Shown: positions 1 through 10,931 of the stretch, piece by piece
Position numbering within the stretch: the stretch's first letter is position 1
Layout: every line of letters starts with the position of its first letter
From: Verrucomicrobiota bacterium
Lineage (GTDB): Bacteria; Verrucomicrobiota; Verrucomicrobiia; Limisphaerales; AV2
Length of the DNA stretch: 36,440 nt
Direction of reading: 5' to 3'
Assembly (NCBI GenBank): GCA_003219345.1
Contig: QHOP01000368.1
Location: forward strand, 1 to 36,440
Notes under the pieces: generated by a model
What the model saw: the letters and a program-made list of their open reading frames with translations, nothing else
Told to the model about the DNA's origin: nothing
Databases searched by the model: none
Position numbers and translations under genes: made by a program

Positions 1-2367
<2,367 letters not shown>

Positions 2368-2513
2368 CCTTCTCCCTTTCATGGTGGTTGGTGTGCTCGA
2401 CTCAGTTGGACAACTCCTCGAAATCGGGATTGCGAATTGGCGGCCGGTTCGCCAACTGAGATCGGGCCAACGCCTCGTTCGGGTGTCAATTTTGCGAACA
2501 AAAGTGTCCTGGA

Positions 2514-2616
2514 ATCGTTCTTGCTGATTGTGACCCGGTAAAATTCTCAAAATCAGCGATGAGCATCGTTCTTGCTGATTGTGACCCGGTAAAATTTCTC
2601 AAAATCAGCAATGAGC
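2514..2616. repeat. Tandem duplication of a ~51/52-bp unit ending at the start codon of the downstream CDS
   Basis: Copy 1 2514-2564 atcgttcttgctgattgtgacccggtaaaattctcaaaatcagcgatgagc; copy 2 2565-2616 identical except one extra T and one G/A change. Confidence 0.93.
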
Positions 2617-5600
2617 TACAAGTTAAGCGGACTTTTTGTCGCAAGCGTCCTGTTCTGTTTCCCCGCGGCTTTGCAAGCAGGCCAAAGTCCTGTCATCACT
2701 ACCCAGCCACTAAGCCAGACTGCCGTGGCGGGCAGCAGCGCCACGTTCACCGTTGCCGCGACAGGCACGGCCCCGCTTGGCCTTCAATGGAAGTTCAATG
2801 GCGCAAATCTCTCCGGCGCGACGAATCTGACGCTGAGGCTCGACAATGTTCAGCCTGCGCAAGCGGGAACGTATTCTGTGCGGGTCAGCAATCCGTACGG
2901 TTCGGCGCAAAGCAGCAGCGCGCAATTGACCGTCAACGTGCCCGCGCTTATCACCAACCAGCCCATGAGCGTGGCGACGGCCGCCGGTGCAACGGTCACT
3001 TTCGCCGCGGGAGCGTCCGGTACGGCTCCGATATTTTATCAATGGCGTTATAACGGCACCCCGCTCGCCGGCGCGACGAAGTCCACCCTGACGCTGACCA
3101 ACGTCGATATCATCAACAGCGGCGATTATTCGGTTGTGGCCAGCAACATGGCCGGCGCCGATACCAGCATCACGGCAAAATTGGACGTGACGCGCAAGCT
3201 TCGCCAGAGGTGGGTCGGCCGCTACAACGGTTCGGCCAACGGCGTCGATACGGCCACCGCGACGGCAGTCGATGCCCAGGGCAACGTCTTTGTGACCGGC
3301 TACGCGCAGGAGCAGGGAAATGGGCTCGACTACGTCACGCTAAAATACAATTCCGCCGGCGTCCTGTTGTGGCGGGCCGCTTACAACCGCCCGGCGGACC
3401 AGGACGACCAGGCAACGGCGCTGGCGCTGGACAGCGCCGGCAACGTGTATGTCACGGGAGCCTCCCGAGGTTCGAGCAGCGGTTGGGATTACGCGACGCT
3501 TAAATATGACAGCAATGGCAACCGATTGTGGGTGGCGCGTTACAACGGCGCCGGACAGGACGACGCGGCGGCAGCTCTAGCGGTGGATGCGAGCGGGAAC
3601 GTTTACGTGACCGGCTCCTCCAAAAACTCCAGCGGCCATTTCACTTCTGTGACGATCAAGTACGATCATAACGGCAGCCAGGCCTGGCTTTCACGCTACG
3701 TCGGCCCGGGCAACAGTGATGATGAGGGGCAAGCCCTGGCGCTGGACGCCGCGGGCAACGTCTATGTAACCGCCAGGTCGAAAGGCAACGGCACCGACTT
3801 CGATTACGCCACGATCAAGTATGGCAACAACGGCGCGCAATTGTGGGCGGCCCGTTACAATGGTCCGGGCAATGGTCCCGACTCGCCCACGAAGGTGGCG
3901 GTAGATAATGTCGGCAATGTCTATGTGGCAGGGTCTTCGAAAGGCAGGAACTCGGACTTGGATTACGCCACTTTGAAGTATGACTCCAGTGGCAGACAAT
4001 TATGGGCGGCGCGTTACAACGGCCCGCTCAATCAGGCCGACCAGGCCGCCGGCCTGGCCGTGGACGGCTCGGGCAACGTTTTCGTCACCGGCGCTTCCAA
4101 AGGCAGCAACGGGTATTTCGGTTATGCCACCTTGAAATACAGCTCGGCGGGCGCGCAGCTTTGGGTGCAGCGCTACGACAGTCCCGCCAACTTCGACCAG
4201 GTTGGGGCCGCACTCGTGCTCGACAACGCAGGTAATGTTTATGTCACCGGCGGGTCCGGCATCACCATCTCATCCTCTTCCTCGTCCGGAGGCGGCGGAC
4301 TCCTGGGCGGACTGCTCGGCGGACTCCTCGGAATCGTAGAAGGACTTTTGAACGGTGTATTGAATATTCTCGGCCTGGGCAACGCGCCCGATCAATCGGA
4401 TTTCGTCACGATCAAATATCAGAATGCTGACGGGGCGCAAACCTGGATTGCGCGCTACGATGGTCCTGCCCATGACGGCGATGCGCCCATGGCCCTCGCA
4501 CTGGACAGCCAGCAGAATGTCTATGTCGCCGGTCCATCCAAAGGTTCCGGCACCGACTATGATTACGCGGTTGTTAAATATTTCCAGCCCCAGCCTCCGG
4601 TGATTGTGACGCAGCCCGCCAGCCAAAATGTCAACGCGGCGACCACCGTCGTGTTCACTGTCGTTGCTCAAGGCACCGCACCCCTCCTCTACCAATGGCG
4701 GCTGAACGGCGTCAATCTTCCCGGCGCGACGAACGATACTCTGACGCTCACTAATGTCCGGCCCCAGGATGCCGGCTCGTACCAGGTGACCGTCGTCAAT
4801 GATGCCGATGCCGTGGACAGCGACGTGGCTGTCCTGACGGTGGTCACTCCAACCTTCCCGTTTGCGGATAATTTCGCGGATCGAACCTTGGTTTTCACAT
4901 TGAACGGCCAGGGCCGGGGTAACAACTGCGGCGCGGCGCGCGAAGCCGGCGAGCCGAAACACGCCGGCAAAACAGGCGGCAAATCGGTTTGGCTGACGTG
5001 GCGCGCTCCCGCCAGCGGCATCGTCACCCTGACGACTGCCGGCAGCGGTTTCGATACGCTGCTCGCCGTTTATACGGGAACGAATCTCAACGCGCTCACG
5101 CTGGTCGCCAGCGACGATGACCGCGGCGGCTTTTTGACCAGCCAGGTTACCTTCAACGCGCAGGTGGGCGTCGATTATCAGATCGCGGTTGATGGCCTGA
5201 ACGGCGCTTGCGGGGACATCCTATTGAGCTGGGTCATGGAGATCACCACGGATCGAGTCCCGGTCATTACCTCCATGTCAGGCGGGCAAACCGTAGGGAT
5301 GGGGGAGGATGTGACTTTCGCCGTGAGCGTGGACACGTCGCCGGTTGCTTTTCAATGGTATCTGAACGGAGGACTTGTCCCGGATGCACAGTCGAACGTC
5401 CTCACCGTGACCAACGTGCAACCTGAGAATGTCGGGCTTTATTATGTTCGGGTAATGACCGGGACACGGGAAATTTATTCTCAGCCGAGTTACCTCCAGA
5501 TTAATCGCACGGATAATACTGTGAACCGCAACGCCCTGGCCGTGGATAAATTGAGCGATCTGATGGGTCTGCCGCCGGCAGGAAGCCTGTCCGTTCAGAA

Positions 5601-6978
5601 AGCTGGCGGCCGGGCGAAATCATCCGTAAGCCTTTCGCGCGGCTACTCCGGGACCCAGATCTTCAACACCTATAGCGGTACCACTCAAGCCGGCGAGCCC
5701 ATGAACTGCGGCGCCCCTGGTGGTGCTTCATCGTGGTTTGCTTACCAGGCGCCCGTGGGTGGCACCCTGTACATCAACACCGACGGCAGCGGTTTCGATA
5801 CAACTCTTGGCGTTTACGAAGGCAACGGCAACGATTTCTCCAGTCTAGTCTGCGTTGCTTGCGATAACGACAGCGGCGCCAACGGCAAAACCAGCGCCGT
5901 CCGTTTCCCGGCGACGGCAGGGGTTACTTATTACATCTCGGTGGATGGAGTGAACGGCGCCAGCGGACGCGTCGAACTCAATTACAACCTGGGCGATCCG
6001 CCGGTAATTTTGGCCGCGCCGCCAACGCAATATGCGGACACCGGCGACACCCTGACTTTTGCCGTGAGCGTCGCGGGAACAGCGCCCATGGCCTGCCAAT
6101 GGAGTTTTAACGGCACCCCGCTCGCCGGCGCGACCAACACCATGTTGTCCCTGGGCAACGTGCAGGCAAGCGACGCTGGAACTTACTCCGTCTCAATCAG
6201 CAATCTGATCAACGTCGTGAACACGTCCGTCCCTTTATACCTCAATTCACCGACCCTCACAATCACTGCTCAGCCGCAAAGCCAGACCATTTCTGATGGC
6301 GCCAGCGCCTCCTTCAGCGTGGGCGCCGCCGGCAGCGGAACTTTGACTTACCAATGGCAATTCGATGGCACTCCTATCGCGGGCGCCACCAACGCGACCT
6401 TGAGTCTCTCCGCAGTCCACACCGACCAGGGCGGAACTTATTCCGTCCGTGTCACTGACGCTAACGGCCCGCGATGCGCTTGTGCCACGCTGACCGTTTC
6501 TCCCATGCCGGCCATCCTTCGAGATCCGGTCAGCCAAACTGTCGCGACGGGCCAACCGCTGACATTGAACGCGGCCACAGCCGGTTCGCCCATACTGCGA
6601 CACCAATGGCAGCGCAACCATCTGGATATTGCCGATGCCACCAATTCAACCCTGACAATTCCCAGCTTCCAATCTGGCGATGAAGGCGACTATCGCATCG
6701 TAGTCGTGAACAGCTTCGGTTCCGTTGTTAGCGCCGATGCTCGGGTCATGACAGGCTCGGTCCCGCGCCTGAACTCCGCGGTAAGAAGGCTGGATAGCTC
6801 CTTTCAATTCCAGTTTATTGGCCTCGCGAACATCGACTATGTCGTGCAAAGCTCGACGAACCTTGTGGACTGGCAAACCCTGGGCGGCGTGACTTCAACC
6901 AACGGGTACATCGATTTCGTGGATACGGCTGCGACCAATTTTAATACCCGCTATTACCGCGGGCTACAGTCGCAGTAA
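2611..6978 (+). CDS. Very large secreted protein: N-terminal Ig-like domains, SBBP-type repeats, further Ig-like and PPC-like beta domains, C-terminal 'YVVQSSTNLVDWQTL...RYYR' module
   Basis: Signal peptide MSYKLSGLFVASVLFCFPAALQA; repeated 'YQWRYNGTPLAGATKSTLTLTNV..GDYSVVASN' (Ig-like) and 'ALDSAGNVYVTGASRGSSSGWDYATLKYDSNGNRLWVARYNG' (SBBP). Confidence 0.9.
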   Translation: MSYKLSGLFVASVLFCFPAALQAGQSPVITTQPLSQTAVAGSSATFTVAATGTAPLGLQWKFNGANLSGATNLTLRLDNVQPAQAGTYSVRVSNPYGSAQSSSAQLTVNVPALITNQPMSVATAAGATVTFAAGASGTAPIFYQWRYNGTPLAGATKSTLTLTNVDIINSGDYSVVASNMAGADTSITAKLDVTRKLRQRWVGRYNGSANGVDTATATAVDAQGNVFVTGYAQEQGNGLDYVTLKYNSAGVLLWRAAYNRPADQDDQATALALDSAGNVYVTGASRGSSSGWDYATLKYDSNGNRLWVARYNGAGQDDAAAALAVDASGNVYVTGSSKNSSGHFTSVTIKYDHNGSQAWLSRYVGPGNSDDEGQALALDAAGNVYVTARSKGNGTDFDYATIKYGNNGAQLWAARYNGPGNGPDSPTKVAVDNVGNVYVAGSSKGRNSDLDYATLKYDSSGRQLWAARYNGPLNQADQAAGLAVDGSGNVFVTGASKGSNGYFGYATLKYSSAGAQLWVQRYDSPANFDQVGAALVLDNAGNVYVTGGSGITISSSSSSGGGGLLGGLLGGLLGIVEGLLNGVLNILGLGNAPDQSDFVTIKYQNADGAQTWIARYDGPAHDGDAPMALALDSQQNVYVAGPSKGSGTDYDYAVVKYFQPQPPVIVTQPASQNVNAATTVVFTVVAQGTAPLLYQWRLNGVNLPGATNDTLTLTNVRPQDAGSYQVTVVNDADAVDSDVAVLTVVTPTFPFADNFADRTLVFTLNGQGRGNNCGAAREAGEPKHAGKTGGKSVWLTWRAPASGIVTLTTAGSGFDTLLAVYTGTNLNALTLVASDDDRGGFLTSQVTFNAQVGVDYQIAVDGLNGACGDILLSWVMEITTDRVPVITSMSGGQTVGMGEDVTFAVSVDTSPVAFQWYLNGGLVPDAQSNVLTVTNVQPENVGLYYVRVMTGTREIYSQPSYLQINRTDNTVNRNALAVDKLSDLMGLPPAGSLSVQKAGGRAKSSVSLSRGYSGTQIFNTYSGTTQAGEPMNCGAPGGASSWFAYQAPVGGTLYINTDGSGFDTTLGVYEGNGNDFSSLVCVACDNDSGANGKTSAVRFPATAGVTYYISVDGVNGASGRVELNYNLGDPPVILAAPPTQYADTGDTLTFAVSVAGTAPMACQWSFNGTPLAGATNTMLSLGNVQASDAGTYSVSISNLINVVNTSVPLYLNSPTLTITAQPQSQTISDGASASFSVGAAGSGTLTYQWQFDGTPIAGATNATLSLSAVHTDQGGTYSVRVTDANGPRCACATLTVSPMPAILRDPVSQTVATGQPLTLNAATAGSPILRHQWQRNHLDIADATNSTLTIPSFQSGDEGDYRIVVVNSFGSVVSADARVMTGSVPRLNSAVRRLDSSFQFQFIGLANIDYVVQSSTNLVDWQTLGGVTSTNGYIDFVDTAATNFNTRYYRGLQSQ

Positions 6979-7255
6979 GACTGAGACGGTCTTCAGCCCT
7001 TTGGGGAAACGCCTTATCGCCGGCCGATTGACCAAAGAGAGTTGGGAGAAGCAGGCGCAAGAGTTGGTGGAGGCCGGTTCCGGATCTTGGACCTCCGTCC
7101 GTGCGGGATTTGGATTTGGATTGCTTCATTTAGGAAAGCCTCGGCACGCGCGACCGGACGGAAGCCATGTCGTTGCTGAATGCCCGCAATGAAAACCGAA
7201 AGCGGTTCGCGCAAGAAGCGCCCGGTCATAGCAGCAAGGCAGTTCAGTTTTCTTC

Positions 7256-10200
7256 TTACTGCTTATTCAGGCGGTAGAAGCGGTTTTGGGCGGGAACGAT
7301 GTCCTCCGAATAGCCCGGGGCTGGCGCTGGCGTAAGGGTCGTCCACGGGCCGAGGACGGCAGGCGCCCATTGGAGATTCCCGGTACCGGACCAGTTGAGT
7401 GTCACCTTGCCATTACTAACAACAGGAGGCAGGAACCGGGGCGGCAGCGCGGAGGCGTCGTTAAGCCGGACATAGTCGATGCCCATCCAATTGCCGCCAC
7501 CGTTGGCGCTGTAGTCGATGCCTCTAAGAGTCACGATGTTATCAGGGCCGAGACCGACCTGGGCATTCACACTGGCCAGAGTGAACTGCGGGGTTGTGTA
7601 GGCCACACCCAATTGATTAGTGCGAATGAGGACCTGGGACTGGACCAGAACGCCATTGACATAGACCTCGACTCCGTAGCGGGGATCGGTAATCACATCA
7701 CTCGGGTCCTCCAAACTAAGCGCGTCAAAGGTGACCGATAACACGTTGGTGGGTTTTAGCGTGTCTGGAAGGTTGAAGTGATAACGCTGCTCACTGTCGG
7801 CGCCGGCGAAAGCGCGCTCGGCGGCTTCTTCGTTGCGGGGCACCAGGCCGACCGGCGTGTAAGCGCCGTATTGGGTGATGACACTTGCGATGGCATTCGT
7901 ATAAACGCCGGCGAAGTAGTAATCATTGTCCGCTTGCTGATTCAGCTCATGGCTGAACGCGCTTCCCGGCAGGTCGTTGAGAACCCCATTCTCCTGCACA
8001 AAAGTGGCGTTGGTTCCCCCCCCGTCACCTACAGGCCATCCGTCATCATCGAGGCCGACGGCCCAGGGGAACACCGGCGTCGGAAAGGGATCAAGGTGGA
8101 CATAGTCGATGCCCATCCACTGGCCGCCACCGTCCGCGCTGTGATTGATGCCTTTAAGGGTCACGATGTTATCGAAGCCAGGGCCAACCTCAGCGTTCAC
8201 ACTGGCCAAAGTGAATGGATCGGTCGTGAAATCCTTATCGATGTCAGCAGGGTGGATGACGATTTCTGGCTGGACCAGAACGCTATTGAAATAGACTTCG
8301 ATGCCATACTGGGGATCGGCTCCACCGGTGTCCAAATTGAACATGTCATAAGTGACCAGGAGTCGGTCAGTGGGTCTTAGCGTGCTTGGAAGGTTGAAGT
8401 GGTAGCGCTTAGTATTGTCATCGCCGGCGAAGGCGCGTTCGGCGGCCTCTTCGTTGGCCAGCACTGTGCCGACCGGCACGTAGTCGCCGTATTCGGCGAC
8501 GACGCTGGCAATGACATTCGTATAAACGCCAGCGAAGTAGTAGTCATCGTCCGCTCGTTGATCGGCCTCCGGGCTGTTTGGATTTCCGGGCGGCGGGTTG
8601 ACGCCAGCTTCCTGCACAAAAGTAGCGTTCGCTCCCCCACCGTTGCCCGCCGGCTGCGCGTTATCATCCCTGCCGACTGACCACGGGAACGGCGGAGGCA
8701 ATACCGGGTTAAGCTGGACATAGTCGATTCCCATGGAATTGCCGCCACCATTGGCGCTGAAGCTGATGCCTTTCAGAGTCAGGATATTATCAAATCCGGG
8801 ACCAACCTGTGCATTCACACTGGCCACCGTGAATGCCGGCGTGCTATAAGTAACGCCTAATTCAGCAGTGTGAATGATAACCTCAGACATGACCTTCACG
8901 CCATTGACATAGACTTCAACTCCCCAGCGGGGATCCGCTGCGCTTGTATCCAGACTAAGCGCGTCGAAACTGGCAGACAGTTTGTCAGTGGGTTGCAAGC
9001 TGCTTGGAAGGTTGAAGTGATAACGCTGTTCAGTGTCACCCACGGACAAGGCTCCCTCGGCGGCCTCTTCATTGGCTGGAACAGGTCCGACTGGCTCGTA
9101 AGTGCCGTTGCCAGGAATCACAGTCGAATAAACGCCCGCCAGGTAATAATCATTGTCCGCTTGTAGGTTAACCTCGGGGCTGGTCGGGCTTCCCGGCAGC
9201 GGGTTGAGGACGCCATTCTCCTGCACAAAAGTAGCGCTGGCTCCTCCACCATTTCCGACAGTCCAAGCGTTGTCGTTCTGGCCAACAGCCCAAGGCAGCA
9301 CGGGCGGCGGAACCGGTCGGGCCACCGGGTTAAGCTGGACGTAGTCAAGGCCCATCGAATTGCCGCCACCTTCGGCGCTGTGGTTAATGCCTCTTATGGT
9401 TACGATGTTATCGAAACCCGAACCAACCTGTGCATTCACGCTGGCCAGGCTGAACTGCGGCGTCGTGATGGGTTTATTCGTCTGAGCAGGGCGGATGAGG
9501 ACCTCCGGCTGGACTCGCACGCTGTTGAAATAGACTTCCACGCCGTAGCGCGGATCCGCCGCGGTGGTATCCAAATTGAGCGCGTCGAAGGTGACCGCCA
9601 TCAGGTCCGTGGGCGTCAGTGTGTTTGGAAGATTGAAGTGATAGCGCAGTTCGGTGTTACCGCCAGTGAGGGCGCGTTCGGCGGCCTCTTCATTGACCGA
9701 AACCGTACCGACTGGGGTGTAGTTGCCGTTATTGGTGATGACGGTCGTATAAGAGCCGGCGAAATAGTAATCATTGTCAGCTTGTCCATCAACCTCCGGG
9801 CTGTTCGGAACTCCCGGCAGCGGGTTGGTAACTCCATTTTCCTGCACAAAGGTGGTGTTGGTTCCCCCACCGTTACCCACCGGCCATCCATTATCATCGA
9901 GGCCAACCGCCCAAGGGAACACCGGCGGCGGGATTCGTTCGGTCTCTTGATTAAGCTGGACATAGTCGATACCCATCCAATTACCACCACCATCATTGTT
10001 GTAATTGATGCCTCGCAGGCTCACGATGTTATCAAAGCCAGGACCAACCCCTGCGTTCACACTCGCCAGAGTGAATTGCGGGGTCGTGTAATCCTTATCC
10101 AATTGAGCAGAACGGATGAGTATCTCAGACTGGACCAGCACACCATTGACATAGACTTCAATCCCGTAGCGGGTATCCGCCTGGCCTCCTTGCAAATTGT

Positions 10201-10645
10201 TCGCGTCAAAGGTGACCGATAGCAGGTCATTGGTCTTTAGGGTGCTTGGAAGGTTGAAGTGATAGCGCAGATCATTGTCGGCAGCGGCGAACGCGCGCTC
10301 GGCAGCCTCTTCATCGACCGAAACCACACCGACTGGCGTGTAATCGCCATATTCCGGCCTGGCGGTGACGCTGGGGATGACGGTCGTATAAACGCCCGCG
10401 AAGTAGTAATCATTGTCCGCCCCTTGAGGAACCGAGGTACTATCGGGACTTCCCGGCAGCGGGTTAATCGCTCCATTTTCCTGTACGAAGCTGGTGTTGG
10501 CTCCTCCACCGGTACCCATAGGCCAGCCGTTATCGTCGAGGCCGACCGTCCATAAGAGTTGCGCCTGAGCGGTGAAGATCGTTGAGAACAGAAGGCACCA
10601 AAGCACAATGGTACCACGGGAACCCTTTCTGATGTGCATGCACAT
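7256..10645 (-). CDS. Secreted protein of five tandem ~203-213-aa repeats (probable jelly-roll/CBM-like) plus a short C-terminal module
   Basis: Signal-like N-terminus (IVLWCLLFSTIFTAQAQ). Five occurrences of '(F/L)(P)W(A/T/S)VG..D(N/D)G...GGG..(T/S)FVQE.G...DNDYYFAGVYT...EEAAERA...RYHFNLP.TL...YGVEVY.N.V.V..E..I...FTLASVNA.VGPGFDNI.TL.GI..S..GGGN.MGIDYVQLN'. Confidence 0.85.
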   Translation of the reverse strand: MCMHIRKGSRGTIVLWCLLFSTIFTAQAQLLWTVGLDDNGWPMGTGGGANTSFVQENGAINPLPGSPDSTSVPQGADNDYYFAGVYTTVIPSVTARPEYGDYTPVGVVSVDEEAAERAFAAADNDLRYHFNLPSTLKTNDLLSVTFDANNLQGGQADTRYGIEVYVNGVLVQSEILIRSAQLDKDYTTPQFTLASVNAGVGPGFDNIVSLRGINYNNDGGGNWMGIDYVQLNQETERIPPPVFPWAVGLDDNGWPVGNGGGTNTTFVQENGVTNPLPGVPNSPEVDGQADNDYYFAGSYTTVITNNGNYTPVGTVSVNEEAAERALTGGNTELRYHFNLPNTLTPTDLMAVTFDALNLDTTAADPRYGVEVYFNSVRVQPEVLIRPAQTNKPITTPQFSLASVNAQVGSGFDNIVTIRGINHSAEGGGNSMGLDYVQLNPVARPVPPPVLPWAVGQNDNAWTVGNGGGASATFVQENGVLNPLPGSPTSPEVNLQADNDYYLAGVYSTVIPGNGTYEPVGPVPANEEAAEGALSVGDTEQRYHFNLPSSLQPTDKLSASFDALSLDTSAADPRWGVEVYVNGVKVMSEVIIHTAELGVTYSTPAFTVASVNAQVGPGFDNILTLKGISFSANGGGNSMGIDYVQLNPVLPPPFPWSVGRDDNAQPAGNGGGANATFVQEAGVNPPPGNPNSPEADQRADDDYYFAGVYTNVIASVVAEYGDYVPVGTVLANEEAAERAFAGDDNTKRYHFNLPSTLRPTDRLLVTYDMFNLDTGGADPQYGIEVYFNSVLVQPEIVIHPADIDKDFTTDPFTLASVNAEVGPGFDNIVTLKGINHSADGGGQWMGIDYVHLDPFPTPVFPWAVGLDDDGWPVGDGGGTNATFVQENGVLNDLPGSAFSHELNQQADNDYYFAGVYTNAIASVITQYGAYTPVGLVPRNEEAAERAFAGADSEQRYHFNLPDTLKPTNVLSVTFDALSLEDPSDVITDPRYGVEVYVNGVLVQSQVLIRTNQLGVAYTTPQFTLASVNAQVGLGPDNIVTLRGIDYSANGGGNWMGIDYVRLNDASALPPRFLPPVVSNGKVTLNWSGTGNLQWAPAVLGPWTTLTPAPAPGYSEDIVPAQNRFYRLNKQ
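7461..10552 (-). repeat. Five tandem coding repeats of about 609-639 bp
   Basis: Equivalent Trp codons (complement of cca) at 10550, 9911, 9290, 8681 and 8063, giving spacings of 639, 621, 609 and 618 bp, all multiples of 3. Confidence 0.88.
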
Positions 10646-10755
10646 TTCTTTGCAGAATTCTCAAACGCCGTCAAACAAAAAAAATCAGATAAATGCAAAA
10701 AGGGGCGCATCTTCCACTACCACCTATCGAGTCCGCTCTTCAAGATTTCCGAAGA

Positions 10756-10818
10756 CCCCTCACCCTATCCCTCTCCCCCTCCGATGGGGAGAGGGTGGCC
10801 TTCAGGCCGGGTGAGGGG
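10756..10818. repeat. GC-rich complex palindromic (REP-like) element, copy 1, intergenic
   Basis: cccctcaccctatccctctccccctccgatggggagagggtggccttcaggccgggtgagggg: outer arms CCCCTCACCC/GGGTGAGGGG enclosing two smaller hairpins. Confidence 0.85.
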
Positions 10819-10931
10819 AATACGTGGTCACATCGACTTGGTGGTGGTGCCCGACATGCGCCCTGATTCATCGGACCCTCTGAAATTTTCTCGACGCACA
10901 TCGGGCGGACATACATGTTACTTGAGCCGCC

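Noticed and set aside
2559-3053. 164-aa ORF starting at the ATG in the first copy of the tandem duplication
   Set aside because: Its frame runs out of phase through the signal peptide and Ig domains of the real gene and has no domain signature; probably an out-of-frame decoy.
4270-4962. 230-aa minus-strand ORF within the Ig/SBBP gene
   Set aside because: Antisense artefact of repetitive coding sequence; the sense frame is clearly the gene.
7001-7250. Possible pseudogene fragment between the Ig/SBBP gene and the five-repeat gene
   Set aside because: Small ORFs exist on both strands but no recognisable motif; cannot be supported from sequence alone.
7256-10645. Regularly spaced repeats considered as CRISPR or satellite
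   Set aside because: Units are ~609-639 bp, diverged, all multiples of 3 and encode a homologous protein domain; no short repeat/spacer pattern.
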